A stretch of 64,000 nucleotides of DNA from Candidatus Methanoplasma cognatum (lineage in GTDB: Archaea; Thermoplasmatota; Thermoplasmata; Methanomassiliicoccales; Methanomethylophilaceae): assembly GCA_009777615.1 (NCBI GenBank), contig WRLM01000001.1:584277-648276 (forward strand), in the 5' to 3' direction. The notes beneath the pieces were generated by a model that saw nothing but the letters and a program-made list of their open reading frames with translations, did not search any database and was not told the origin of the DNA. Of the stretch, positions 44,038 through 53,908 are shown piece after piece; position 1 is the stretch's first letter, and the number at the start of each line of letters is the position of its first letter. Position numbers and translations under genes: made by a program.

Positions 44038-45486
44038 GTGTCAATGGCCGGTCCGGTGAACGGCATATCCATTGCCGCTCACAAAATCAAAGACACAGAG
44101 GCAAAAGAGCTGAAAAGATTCGAAGACGCCAGACCCGACGCCGATACGGACAACAACAGCGGAATGGAACCTAAGACGATATCAAAGGATCTCAAAAAGG
44201 CCCTTTACAGGTACCGGTGGGCAATATTCATAATTCTTACCTCCGCATATTTCTTCGTTTATTTCCACAGGATGTCTGTCGGCATCGTCGGCAGAGATAT
44301 CATCGATGACGTGGGCGGCACGGTCGGGCTGCTCAGTTCCGTATACTTTTGGACATATGCCGCGATGCAGATACCGAGCGGCCTGCTTGCGGACCACCTC
44401 GGTCCGAGGAAGGCAACGTTCATTTTCCTCATAATTGCCGCCGCCGGTTCCTTCCTGACGTTCATGGGGACCGAATTCTGGGAGATTGTCCTCGGGAAGA
44501 TACTGATCGCGGCGGGGATGGCGGTCATCTACATCCCGCTGATGAAGATAATATCCGTCTGGTACGGAAAGGCTGACTTCCCTCAGCTCACCGGCATCGT
44601 GATCGCCGTCGGGAATGTCGGCGCGATAGCGGCGTCGGCGCCGCTGGAGATGATGGCGGAAGCTCTGGGCTGGAGGGACGTGTTCCTGGTGCTCGGAGTG
44701 GTGACTCTTGTACTGGCGCTGCTATGCCTGGCGTTCGTAAGGGACCACCCGCACAAAAAAGGCTTCCCGGCGATAGAAGAGATAGAGAATCGGGAAAAGG
44801 GAACCCCCATCTCCGACGCGACCGACTCGAAACTGCCTATGATAAAAGGCCTGATCATGGTCGCGTCCGGGGGGCGGAAGTTCTGGACATTGGCGATCGC
44901 ATACTTTCTTGTGTACGGTTCCATAATGGTCTTCCAAGGCACCTGGGCGAACATATATTTCAAAGAGATATATGGCTTCGGTACTAGCGCGGCGCTGCTC
45001 ATCACCATACTCGGCATAGGCAAGATACTGAGCACCGCCGTGATAGGCGTGATGAATGGAAGAGGGGTAATAAGGTCAAAACGCACTGCCATGTTCTGGG
45101 GCACGCTGCTTTACACAGCAACCTGGGGCATAATATGGGCGTTCGCAGGCCACCTCGACAGCTACTGGTTCTGGATGACCATATGTTTCGTTTTCGGATT
45201 CTCAGGAGGGTTCATGACGCTGTCTTTCACTCAGGTCAAGGAGTGGTATCCCACGGCGATATCCGGTACGTCCGTGTCGGCGATGAACGTCTTCCTTTTC
45301 CTGGGGGCATCGGTCTGCACCACGATAACCGCTCCGATAATAGGCACAACATACTCCCTTGAGAACTTCGCCTTCGTATGGGCGCTGATGTTCGCCATGT
45401 CCGTATTCGCATTACTTATGGTGGTTCTTTCCATCGAGAAGAAGGAAAGCGATCCCTTTGTAGGTACGGAGAACAGGGGAGTTTAA
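44038..45486 (+). CDS. MFS permease of the organophosphate/anion symporter type
   Basis: 482 residues from GTG at 44038 (ATG at 44044 is equally possible). The first 60 residues are a hydrophilic cytoplasmic tail; twelve hydrophobic segments follow. YFFVYFHRMSVGIVG in the first helix, ADHLGPRKATF (loop 2-3 motif) and the GWRDVFLVLGVVTL region resemble the GlpT/UhpT and nitrate/oxalate-like branch of the major facilitator family, which imports anions or sugar phosphates. The tail is longer than usual and might be a misplaced start. The Sel1 gene begins 27 bases after the stop and is probably co-transcribed. Confidence 0.75.
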   Translation: MSMAGPVNGISIAAHKIKDTEAKELKRFEDARPDADTDNNSGMEPKTISKDLKKALYRYRWAIFIILTSAYFFVYFHRMSVGIVGRDIIDDVGGTVGLLSSVYFWTYAAMQIPSGLLADHLGPRKATFIFLIIAAAGSFLTFMGTEFWEIVLGKILIAAGMAVIYIPLMKIISVWYGKADFPQLTGIVIAVGNVGAIAASAPLEMMAEALGWRDVFLVLGVVTLVLALLCLAFVRDHPHKKGFPAIEEIENREKGTPISDATDSKLPMIKGLIMVASGGRKFWTLAIAYFLVYGSIMVFQGTWANIYFKEIYGFGTSAALLITILGIGKILSTAVIGVMNGRGVIRSKRTAMFWGTLLYTATWGIIWAFAGHLDSYWFWMTICFVFGFSGGFMTLSFTQVKEWYPTAISGTSVSAMNVFLFLGASVCTTITAPIIGTTYSLENFAFVWALMFAMSVFALLMVVLSIEKKESDPFVGTENRGV

Positions 45487-45512
45487 TATATTGTAGGCCA
45501 TTAAGGTTTCTG

Positions 45513-47327
45513 ATGGAAGTTTTGGAGGAGCTGATTTCCAAAGCAGAAGCCGACGACGTTAATTCCTGTTTCAGGTTGGGACAGGTGTATGCCCTGGGAG
45601 ATGGCGTGGACGTCAATGAAGCGGAAGCTTTCAACTGGTACGTGAAGGCGGCCACCCTGGGCCATATGCACTCTGAGTTTGTAGTAGGCAAATGCTACGC
45701 CGAAGGCATAGCTGTTCAGAAGGATGTCGATGAAGCTATAATGTGGTTTTCAAAGGCCGCCTTGAAAGGATATCCCGAAGCGGTAAAAGAACTGAATTCC
45801 ATCTTTGAGGAGACCGATGTCCCCAGAGATAAGAAGCTGTTCGAATATCACGCGAATAAGGCATCGGAGGGATCGCCCAGCTCGATGTACATGCTGGGCG
45901 TGTTCTACGACATCGGCGTCGGCACCGACTCGAACGCCGAAAAAGCGTTCGAGATGTTCTCGGCGTCCGCAGAGAAAGGGAATATCGACGGGGAATGCTC
46001 GAAAGCTGTCTGCATGACAAGAGGCACGGGCACCGCCCGCGACCGCGAAGGGGGCGCATCGCTGCTGAAAACCTGCGCAGAGAAAGGGTCCGAAAGGGCG
46101 AAATGTGAGCTTGGCAGATGTTATGAGCACGGAACAGGCGTGCCAAAGAGCCCCGAGACAGCCTTCGATATCTATTCGCAGATGTCGGACACAGGCTCAT
46201 CGGTAGGTCAGTACCACCTGGGCAGATGCTATATGGACGGGATCGGGACCGAGAAAGATCCCACTTTTGCGCACAGCTGGTATACAGTATCCGCAAAGTC
46301 CGGCTGCCTTGACGCCGAGTTCGGATTGGCAAGGTGCCTGGTGGGCGGCGTGGGCGTGGATAAGAACAAAGACGAAGGCATCAAGAGAATGACCGATTCG
46401 GCTGAGAGAGGCCAAACCGATGCCATGGTAATGCTCGGCCAGATGTACGCCAAGGGAAGCATCGTCAACAAGAACGCATCCCTTTCCGCTGAATGGTTCA
46501 AGAAGGCCGCCGATCTGGGGGACCCGTATGCAGAATACACCACCGGTATGAACTACTTCGAAGGGAACGGGTTCAGGAAAAACCCGAAGAAGGCGGCGTA
46601 CTATTTCGAGAGATCGGCCCAGCACGGGTACACTCTCGGATGTCATATGATCGGCAGTGCGTATATGTCCGGCAACGGAGTGGAGAAGGATGAGAAGAAA
46701 GGTTTCGAATGGTGCTCAAGAGCGGCCGAGGACGGATTCCTAAAATCTCAATTCATACTGGCGGAAAGCTATGCCAGAGGAAGAGGGGTGAAGAAAGACC
46801 CCCTGAAAGCTTTCGAGCTCCACACATATCTGGGGGAGAAAGGGTACGGCAAATCTCAGTTATACGTGGGAACCTGCTACCTCGAGGGCAAGATCGTGAA
46901 AGCAAATGAGAAGAAGGCGTTCGAATGTTTCACCAAAGGAGCCGAAAGCGCAAACCCGGTATGCCAGTATTTCCTGGGACATTGCTTTGCGAACGGTATC
47001 GGCGTGAAACAGGATGAGAAGAAAGCACTTCTTTGGTACACTCGAGCCGCTGAGCGGGGCCATACGGTCTCGAAGAAACTTGTCGAAGAATATACGGGCA
47101 GCTCAGTGGTGGTCAAAGGCGAGGCATCTCCCTTTGAATCTTATATGTACTCGGCAGAGAACGGCGACCCCGAATCGATGTTCATCATCGCAAGGTATTT
47201 TGAAGAAGGGATCGGGGTCGAGGTTAACATAGAAGAAGCGAAGAAGTGGTACAACAAATCCGCCGCACTGGGGCACTTCGGGGCAAAGAAAGCCATCCTC
47301 CGCTTCAGAAACAAGAGAGCCCAATGA
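45513..47327 (+). CDS. Sel1-like repeat protein
   Basis: 604 residues from the ATG at 45513; the open frame upstream of it is the reverse side of the permease gene and is not protein-like. Almost the entire length consists of 36-residue Sel1 repeats with the pattern A--G---A---LG--Y--G-GV-KD-KKA-EW--KAAE-G, more diverged from each other than in the Sel1 protein at 4819-6621 and richer in lysine and cysteine. It is a TPR-like scaffold, cytoplasmic as far as can be seen. Co-transcription with the upstream permease is likely. Partner unknown. Confidence 0.85.
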   Translation: MEVLEELISKAEADDVNSCFRLGQVYALGDGVDVNEAEAFNWYVKAATLGHMHSEFVVGKCYAEGIAVQKDVDEAIMWFSKAALKGYPEAVKELNSIFEETDVPRDKKLFEYHANKASEGSPSSMYMLGVFYDIGVGTDSNAEKAFEMFSASAEKGNIDGECSKAVCMTRGTGTARDREGGASLLKTCAEKGSERAKCELGRCYEHGTGVPKSPETAFDIYSQMSDTGSSVGQYHLGRCYMDGIGTEKDPTFAHSWYTVSAKSGCLDAEFGLARCLVGGVGVDKNKDEGIKRMTDSAERGQTDAMVMLGQMYAKGSIVNKNASLSAEWFKKAADLGDPYAEYTTGMNYFEGNGFRKNPKKAAYYFERSAQHGYTLGCHMIGSAYMSGNGVEKDEKKGFEWCSRAAEDGFLKSQFILAESYARGRGVKKDPLKAFELHTYLGEKGYGKSQLYVGTCYLEGKIVKANEKKAFECFTKGAESANPVCQYFLGHCFANGIGVKQDEKKALLWYTRAAERGHTVSKKLVEEYTGSSVVVKGEASPFESYMYSAENGDPESMFIIARYFEEGIGVEVNIEEAKKWYNKSAALGHFGAKKAILRFRNKRAQ

Positions 47328-47824
47328 GCGCTTCCCCGGTCAGAGAGGAATGTTGTCATTCCCGGACACCTACCCTATAGCCCGTCCGTTCCCCCGGACA
47401 TCAGCTGCGTTTGTCCCTGATCTCCTGCGGATTCGTGTTCCGCAGTTATAGAAAATAGCGCCTCCTTTTCAAAAGTTCGGTATTACTCGGACCATTTTCA
47501 TTTGGTGGATGTTAGGTTATAACCACTGTGGAAGTTTTTTTGACAAGGGATATTTTTATATACAGATTTTTAAGGGTTGTTTGTAAAAATAGAAAATTAT
47601 ATATGTATGATTCATTTTTTTATTTGTACCTTGGATTAAGATAATAGGTAATTTTAAATATGATAATGTAGAAATAGAAACAGTTCAAACAATTTCATTC
47701 AATTCATATATAAATATTTCTATTCAATTTCAGTTAACGTTAAATATTGTTCATGCGTTTTTAACTTACAGAGAGTTTCCGATCAAACGGAACGTTCTAT
47801 TAAACTGTTTAAAGGAGGAAGAAG
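47328..47824 (+). promoter_or_regulatory. Long AT-rich promoter region of the dimethylamine operon
   Basis: About 500 bases without a gene. The left part has a hairpin CTGCGGA/TCCGCAG (47425-47431 with 47439-47445). From 47500 on the DNA is very AT-rich with several TATA-like boxes: TTTTTATATAC (47553-47563), TTATATATG (about 47596) and CATATATAAATA (about 47704). Close to the gene, TTCCG and CGGAA can pair around ATCAAA (about 47777-47792), and AAAGGAGGAAG precedes the mtbC start. The leader shows none of the conserved sequence shared by the mttB and mtmC operons. Confidence 0.6.
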
Positions 47825-48460
47825 ATGGTAGACAACAAGAAAGCACTCCACGATGCAGTGATAGCCTATAAGGTACCCGGCATACAGGAGGCTGTGGAAA
47901 ACGCAAGGAAAGCGGGGCTTTCCGCCGGAGAGATCATCGACGCCATGGGGGAAGGGATGACCGAGGTCGGCATACTTTTTGAAAGAGGAAAATTGTTCCT
48001 GCCGCACGTTCTTAGCGCGGCTCAGGGAATGAAGAGTGCTATGGAGGTACTCGGCCCAGAACTTCTGCAAAGCGGAGACGCCAGCACTAGGAGGGCGTCG
48101 GTCGTCATGGGAACGGTGGAGGGCGATGTCCACGATATCGGGAAATCCATCTGTTCGACGATGCTTCAGTGCGCCGGATTCGATGTCCATGACCTTGGAA
48201 GGGATGTCGCCAAGTCCGCGTTCATAAAGGAGATCAAGGGAGGATGCACAATGTGCGGCATGTCCGCTCTTATGACAACGACCATGACCGTCCAGAGGGA
48301 TGTCATAGATATCCTGAAGACGGAAGGTATCCGTGACAAGGTGATCGTGATGGTCGGAGGCGCGCCTGTGACACAGGCATACGCAGACAAGATCGGAGCG
48401 GACATCTACGGAGAGACCGCAAGCGAGACGACAGGCAAGGCAAAGGCGATCAGCAAGTGA
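47825..48460 (+). CDS. mtbC: Dimethylamine corrinoid protein
   Basis: 211 residues with the two-domain build of methylamine corrinoid proteins: an N-terminal helical cap and a Rossmann-like cobalamin domain with the base-off motif GDVHDIGKS (lower-axial His103), later [11 protein letters not shown]. It accepts the methyl group from dimethylamine methyltransferase and passes it to a coenzyme M methylase. Assigned to dimethylamine because mtbB begins ten bases after the stop. Cysteines in [15 protein letters not shown] are a local peculiarity compared with the two other corrinoid proteins here. Strong GGAGGAAG ribosome site. Confidence 0.92.
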   Translation: MVDNKKALHDAVIAYKVPGIQEAVENARKAGLSAGEIIDAMGEGMTEVGILFERGKLFLPHVLSAAQGMKSAMEVLGPELLQSGDASTRRASVVMGTVEGDVHDIGKSICSTMLQCAGFDVHDLGRDVAKSAFIKEIKGGCTMCGMSALMTTTMTVQRDVIDILKTEGIRDKVIVMVGGAPVTQAYADKIGADIYGETASETTGKAKAISK

Positions 48461-48470
48461 GGCGATGACA

Positions 48471-49874
48471 ATGACTCAGTTTTATACAAGAATGGGTGAC
48501 GGAAAGAGGGTCTTAATGACCAAGGAGCAGATCATAAACGACATCCAGGCAGGTATGGCCGACGCCGCCGATATGGGAGGGGTACCCGACCTTACGGCAA
48601 ACGACATCGAGATGATGTTCGAGATAATCTCGAACAAGAACAGGATCGTAGGCGTAGAACCCGGAAATGAGGTCGTAGTATCCTATGACATCGGACAGCT
48701 GGACTTCACCGGCGACAACGGTAACAGCGGCAACGGCGTGGACGTCGGAAGACTGGAATCGGCTTTGCTGCACGAGAGGGCGCTCGCCGCGGACACGTTC
48801 GAGCTTGCGCACGCCGACTACAGCATAAAACCGGTAAAACCTGTGATAGCGAATGAGATGCAGACGATGGAGGAGATCCAGAACGAGATCGTGATTCCGT
48901 TCTTCTACGGAGCGATGCCGAACTCCGGGCTGTACTATGCGCCCGACGGCCCGTACGGGAACCCGGCGGACCTGATGAGGGAGTTCAAGATCGAGGAGGC
49001 CATGCAGGCTGCGGAGCTCACGGCCGAGCACCTTGCAAAGGATATCGAATACGTAGCGCCGAAGCTGGTTGCAGCCGGCGCGGACGGATTCAACTTCGAC
49101 ACCACTGCATCGGCAGGGGACGCCGATTTCGTCGGCACGCTGTACGGAGCAGAGGCTCTGAGGAAGGCCTGCCCCGACACATATATCATGATAGGGATGG
49201 CGGGAGAATCCGTAATGGGGATCCACGGTTCCATCGATTATAAAGGGGAGGCAGTGGCGGGAAAATACCCGCACCAGCAGGTTAAGCTGGCGGAGAAGGC
49301 CGGAGCGAACGTGTTCGGTCCGGTGGTCAACACCAACACCAGCAAGAGTCTGGCATGGAACATGGCACGTTCGGTCACCTTCGTGAAAGAGTGCGTAAAG
49401 GTAGCGAACATCTCATGCCATGTGAACATGGGAATGGGCGTCGGCGGTATACCCATGTGGGAGACGGCGCCTATCGACGCCGTCACCAGAGCTAACAAGG
49501 CGATGGTAGAGATCGCCAAAGTCGACGGTGTATAGATCGGGGTGGGAGACACAGCCGGAATGGGCGTCTCCCACTTTATGGCATCAGGAATGGGCGGCAT
49601 CAGATCCGCAGGTGACCTTGTTGCGAGAATGCAGTTCTCCAAGAACATGAAGATCGGCAAGGCCAAGGAATATGTCGCCAAGAAGCTTGGACTATCCACG
49701 CTTGAGATCGCAGACGAACACATAATGAGGGACCTCAGAGAGGAACTGAAGATCGGAGTTGTGACCGGTGTACCTGGCGCGCCGAGAGGCATAGCGGCCA
49801 AGATGAACATCGAAAGGCTCATTGACACCAAGATCAACAGCTGTGAGATCTTCAGGGAGATGACCAAGAGATAA
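48471..49874 (+). CDS. mtbB: Dimethylamine methyltransferase, pyrrolysine-containing
   Basis: 467 residues with UAG at 49533-49535 read as pyrrolysine (residue 355 from the ATG at 48471; 357 from the ATG at 48465, which sits too close to the ribosome site). The sequence [50 protein letters not shown] and MGMGVGG before the amber codon, and [33 protein letters not shown] after it, is the MtbB pattern without break. The enzyme demethylates dimethylamine and methylates MtbC; pyrrolysine is thought to bind and orient the amine. The true stop is TAA. A perfect nine-base-pair stem starts six bases after the UAG. Confidence 0.95.
49542..49574 (+). promoter_or_regulatory. Hairpin just after the mtbB amber codon (PYLIS-like)
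   Basis: GTGGGAGAC (49542-49550) is perfectly complementary to GTCTCCCAC (49566-49574) with a 15-base loop. The stem begins six bases after the UAG, the same spacing as the hairpin in mtmB at 56968. A Pyl-insertion-like downstream structure was proposed in Methanosarcina mtmB; whether it matters in this lineage is unknown. Confidence 0.6.
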
Positions 49875-49887
49875 ACACTTTCGAAAT

Positions 49888-49913
49888 TGTGCAATGACCC
49901 AGGTCACTGCACA
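49888..49913 (+). other. Intercistronic near-perfect palindrome between mtbB and the permease
   Basis: TGTGCAATGACC (49888-49899) faces GGTCACTGCACA (49902-49913) with one mismatch and a two-base loop; a TTAATTCCTTTTTC tract follows. It could end some transcripts or stabilise the mtbCB messenger. The permease start is 33 bases further on. Confidence 0.5.
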
Positions 49914-49945
49914 TTAATTCCTTTTCGAAAAAGAGGTATATATTT

Positions 49946-51442
49946 ATGTCTGATAATGTAGCAGAAGAGACCGGCATGCTTGTCAGGTCTATTACTTGGA
50001 AACAAGGACTCTTCGTTGCGCTCGGTGTGCCGATATTGATCCTCCCGTCATTGTATGACGTCGCGGGATACATATGGGCATTCTCGATAGTGATGTGGAC
50101 CATCTGTGTTCTCCAGGGATTTCTCCAGAACACGGCGTATGGAGAAATGGTTACAACCTTCCCCAGAGCGGCAGGGCTGCCGGGCTGTGCGCAGGTAGTG
50201 TTTACGCCTGAAAACCAAACTAAAAAATACGACACAGGAAAACTGATCGGCGCATTCTGCGCGTGGTGTTACTGGTTCGCATGGACGCCTGTTGTCGCGA
50301 TATTCACGGTGATGACAGGTCTGTATCTTACCTTCTTCGTTCCCGCATTAGCCGACTTTGCCGCTGAAAGCGCAATGAACGAAACATTGCTCAACGTGGC
50401 GCTCGGCATCGTGATCGTTTCGGTAATGCTGCTGATCGGTTCCCGCGGATTGACCGGCGGGTCGAAGTTCGGACTCATATTGGCCATCATCGCCATAGTG
50501 CCGATGGTCGTTATCCTCGCGGCGTCATTCGTGACCGGAGGAGCAGGCGGCGGCGCGCTGTTCGATTTCGGCAGGATCACCGGCGAATTCTTGCCAGACG
50601 GATGGGGATCATCCAATGATATAGTGTTACTGTTCGGCTGCTTCGCGCTGGCACAATGGAGCGGCTGCGCATGGGAGACAGCCGCCCTTTACGGACCGGA
50701 GTATAAGGAACCCAATAAGGACGTTCCGAAAGCTTTGTTCGCATGCGGCTTCATCTGTCTGATCCTTTACTTCTTTGTGTCCATGGCGGTCTTCGGATCG
50801 CTCGGAATGGTCGGCATCGACGATGCAGGTTATGCAACGCTGGGTCCGATCGCTGAAGCGGTGTTCGGTGACATAGGAGGTCCGATAGCGCTCACTTTGC
50901 TTGTGGCGGCGATGATCCTGATCATACAGACCGGGTTCTTGGGATCCTCAAGGACGCTGTATTACATGGCGGAAGAAGGAAACATGCCGAAGTTCATGAA
51001 GAAGCAGAATAAGCACGGAATGCCTCTCAATGCGATGATAGTCGTAAGCATCTTCAATCTGATCCTGATTGTCACAGCAACGATAAAGATAGGAGACATA
51101 GAAGGCGGAGGCCCTGTGATGATACTCGCGGCGTCCGGCATAGGATATTGTCTAGCGCACGTAGTGGCGCTTTCCGCATACGTCAAATCCAGAACGAACG
51201 CTCGGTTCAAGCATCTGGAGAGGCCGTTCTCCGCTCCGAAAGGGTGGAAGTACGTTGCGGCGGGGATGGTATTCTATGAGCTTTGTGTCCTGATACCATG
51301 TCTGATGTATTGGATGTACGATCTGTTTGACCATTCGATGCTGCCGTTTGCTCTGGCAATAGCTGTATTCGGGATGTTCTTCCCCATATGGTACTATACC
51401 CAGAACTCAAATGCGAAAGCGTCCGAGGCCGAAGAAGCATAA
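49946..51442 (+). CDS. APC-family permease, probable dimethylamine permease
   Basis: 498 residues with about twelve hydrophobic segments. It has the amino acid/polyamine/organocation layout: a first helix GVPILILPSLYDVAGY with a helix break, GSRGLTGGSKFG (loop), FGCFALAQWSGCAWETAALYG (about helix 6) and PKFMKKQNKHGMPLNAM in the loop before helix 9. Permeases of this family accompany the methylamine operons of Methanosarcina (MtmP/MtbP); position after mtbCB makes import of dimethylamine the best inference. A strong terminator follows. Confidence 0.8.
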   Translation: MSDNVAEETGMLVRSITWKQGLFVALGVPILILPSLYDVAGYIWAFSIVMWTICVLQGFLQNTAYGEMVTTFPRAAGLPGCAQVVFTPENQTKKYDTGKLIGAFCAWCYWFAWTPVVAIFTVMTGLYLTFFVPALADFAAESAMNETLLNVALGIVIVSVMLLIGSRGLTGGSKFGLILAIIAIVPMVVILAASFVTGGAGGGALFDFGRITGEFLPDGWGSSNDIVLLFGCFALAQWSGCAWETAALYGPEYKEPNKDVPKALFACGFICLILYFFVSMAVFGSLGMVGIDDAGYATLGPIAEAVFGDIGGPIALTLLVAAMILIIQTGFLGSSRTLYYMAEEGNMPKFMKKQNKHGMPLNAMIVVSIFNLILIVTATIKIGDIEGGGPVMILAASGIGYCLAHVVALSAYVKSRTNARFKHLERPFSAPKGWKYVAAGMVFYELCVLIPCLMYWMYDLFDHSMLPFALAIAVFGMFFPIWYYTQNSNAKASEAEEA

Positions 51443-51455
51443 CATTAACCAAACT

Positions 51456-51495
51456 GACGGCGGCAACGCCGTCTCCTTACATTATTTTTATTTCA
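51456..51495 (+). terminator. Terminator of the dimethylamine operon
   Basis: GACGGCG (51456-51462) and CGCCGTC (51467-51473) pair perfectly around a GCAA tetraloop, followed by TCCTTACATTATTTTTATTT. It lies 14 bases after the permease stop. Confidence 0.65.
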
Positions 51496-51637
51496 GATCG
51501 ATCTGATTGTTTTTTATACTAGAAGCGGTACAAATTCAATCATTTATACAAAAAATTATTTAATATAAAAACTCCAGATATTTGATAAAATTGGTAATAT
51601 TTATATACATAAACATAAAACATATTAGTTAAAGAAG

Positions 51638-51733
51638 TAGTTTTTAAATATAAATATAGTTATTGCAAAATCGGTTCGAAATGCTGGCGCCATTCTATAC
51701 TGATAACGCCAAGCGCGTATCATGGAGAAGGAA
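51638..51733 (+). promoter_or_regulatory. Promoter and structured leader of the trimethylamine operon
   Basis: A TATA-like AGTTTTTAAATATAAATA (51639-51656) is followed by a leader that begins near 51671. In it GC-TGGCG (51683-51689) pairs with CGCCA-a-GC (51707-51714). The block GGTTCGAAATGCTG at its 5' side and CAAGCGCG at its 3' side recur upstream of mtmC at 55618-55714, together with the TATA region, while the paired bases differ but keep pairing. The stretch GGAGAAGG at 51724-51731 acts as the ribosome site. From 51496 to 51637 the DNA is AT-rich without a gene. Confidence 0.75.
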
Positions 51734-53227
51734 ATGAAACCAAACCAGTATCCAGGAAAACAAATGATGCAGGGCCTGAAGTTAGATATTTTTACTCAGG
51801 ACGGCATCGAAGCTATCGACAGGGCAACATTGGACATCCTGTCGAATTACGGCGTCCAAGTATCCGACAAAGAGGGATTGGAACTCTTTGAGAAAGCCGG
51901 GTGCGAGGTCGACCACAAAACGAAAATGGTGAAGATACCGATCGGACTTGTCCGCAAGGCTCTTTCGTCAGCACCGAAGACATTCTATCTGCACGGAAGA
52001 GAGGAGAACAGGATCGTCGAACAGGAACACAACGGGCGCGTGCACTACACCTGCTTCGGAACAGGCATCCAGGTGTGCAACTATCTGGGGAACGGAAAAT
52101 TCGAAACGCGTGATTCGACGGATGCGGACCTCGCAAACTGTGCGAAGCTCTGCGACTGGGCGGAGAATATCAGCTACTTCTCCCTGCCGGTATCGGCAAG
52201 GGATTGGGCAGGTGTGGGAGCGGAAGACGTCCATGAGATGATGACTTCCATTGAGAACACCACAAAGCACTTCCACCACATAGATCCGGTCGGAGAGCAT
52301 GTTGAATTCTACAGAGATATCGTTGAAGCGTATTATGGCGGGGACAAGAAACTCGCCCGCGAGAAACCGATAATGTCCATGCTGGTGTGCCCGACAAGCC
52401 CCCTCGAACTGAGCCACAACGCCGCCCAGGTCATAATAAAGGGAGCGAGGTACGGGATACCCGTAAACGTTCTGAGCATGGCGATGGCGGGAGGATCATC
52501 CCCGGTATACCTTGCCGGAACCCTGGTTACGCACAATGCGGAGGTCCTTTCGGGGATCGTCCTGAGCCAGATAGCGTGCCCGGGCGCAAAGGTATGGTAC
52601 GGAAGCTCCACAACGACCTTCGATCTCAAACGCGGGACCGCACCGGTCGGTTCACCGGAACTCGCCGTGATAAGCGCGGCCGTAGCAAAACTCGGACAGT
52701 ACTACGGGCTGCCCGTTTATGTCGCCGGCATGTAGACTGACTCCAAGGTACCTGATCCCCAGGCGTCGCATGAGAAGACTATAACCTCTCTCCTCCCCGC
52801 GATGGCCGGAGCCAACACAATATACGGATCTGGTATGCTGGAGCTCGGCGTGACGTTCTCGATGGAACAGCTGGTAATAGACAATGACATAATCGCTATG
52901 GAAAAGAAGGCCATGGAGGGCGTTCCGCTGTGCGAAGAAACGCTCGCCGTCAGCGCCATAAAAGAGATCGGCGTGGGCAATGATTTCCTTGCTCACCCCT
53001 CGACGATGAACAACATCGAACTCGCTTCCGACCCGCAGATATTCGACCGTTATATGATCGGAGACTGGAAGGCGGCGGGAAGCAAGAACGCTGTAGATGT
53101 TGCGCATGATATCGTTCAAAACGTTTTGAAAAACCACGTCGTCAAGCCCATTCCGGAGGATGCGCTGAAAGCGATGAAGGCCATCGTCAAGAAAGCGGAC
53201 GATGAGTTCAAGAAAAGCAGGGAGTGA
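51734..53227 (+). CDS. mttB: Trimethylamine methyltransferase, pyrrolysine-containing
   Basis: 497 residues with UAG at 52733-52735 as pyrrolysine 334, the same position as in Methanosarcina MttB when translation starts at the ATG at 51734; the ATG at 51722 falls inside the ribosome site and would add four residues. Before the amber codon: [61 protein letters not shown]; after it: [29 protein letters not shown]. The enzyme transfers one methyl group from trimethylamine to MttC, leaving dimethylamine. Only this Pyl-containing form of the large MttB family is a known trimethylamine enzyme. Overlaps mttC by four bases. Confidence 0.95.
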
Positions 53228-53883
53228 TTTTGTTGTCAGTACAATCATTAGCGGAAGAAGCGAAGCAGGCGGTCATGGCATATGACGCCAAAAAGACGGT
53301 CGACGTGGCCAACAGGGTCATTGCGGAAGGAGCGGACATAGTGGCCATCATCCAAGACGGATTCACCAAAGGGATGACGGAGATAGGAGCGCTTTTTGAG
53401 GCCAAAAAGCTGTTCCTGCCCCATATAATGGCGGCTGCGTCGGCGATGAACGCGGCGTTGAACGTACTTACCCCCGAGCTCGAGAAGCGCGGAGGCAAGG
53501 TCGACGAAGGCCTCGGCAAATTTGTGATATGTTCAATCGAAGGGGACATCCATTCGATAGGTAAGGACATCGTTGCGATAATGCTGAAGGTGGCGGGGTT
53601 CAGCGTCATGAACATAGGAAGGGACGTGCCGCTCAAGGACATAGTCAAAGCATGCAAGGACAACAACGCGAAATATGTGGGGACATCGGCGCTCATGACA
53701 TCCACGATGGTGAATCAGAAGACCTTCGAAGAACTCCTCAAAAAAGAGGGGATCAGGGAGAAACTGATCACGAACGTCGGCGGCGCACCGGTGACGCAGC
53801 AGTGGGCTGACGAGATCGGCGCCGACGTATACTCCGAGAACGCGTCCGATGCGGTCGCGAAAATGACAAAGATCGCTGGGTGA
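53224..53883 (+). CDS. mttC: Trimethylamine corrinoid protein
   Basis: 219 residues, starting at the GTG whose last bases overlap the mttB stop. Helical cap domain ([34 protein letters not shown]) and cobalamin domain with GDIHSIGKD, placing the corrinoid-ligating histidine at residue 110; [21 protein letters not shown] closes the domain. It receives methyl from MttB and hands it to the coenzyme M methylase. The permease gene follows after 25 bases. Confidence 0.92.
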   Translation: MILLSVQSLAEEAKQAVMAYDAKKTVDVANRVIAEGADIVAIIQDGFTKGMTEIGALFEAKKLFLPHIMAAASAMNAALNVLTPELEKRGGKVDEGLGKFVICSIEGDIHSIGKDIVAIMLKVAGFSVMNIGRDVPLKDIVKACKDNNAKYVGTSALMTSTMVNQKTFEELLKKEGIREKLITNVGGAPVTQQWADEIGADVYSENASDAVAKMTKIAG

Positions 53884-53908
53884 CGGTAATTTTCGGAGGA
53901 GGAGCGAA

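Noticed and set aside
45378..45512. Extension of the second Sel1 protein into the permease gene
   Set aside because: The 45 residues come from a second frame of the permease C-terminus; the ATG at 45513 begins where the repeat-type sequence starts.
48465..53227. mtbB, mttB and both mtmB genes look like frames broken by a stop codon
   Set aside because: Each break is a TAG at the known pyrrolysine position, homology continues in frame afterwards, and pylT/pylS/pylB are present. They are intact recoded genes, not pseudogenes.
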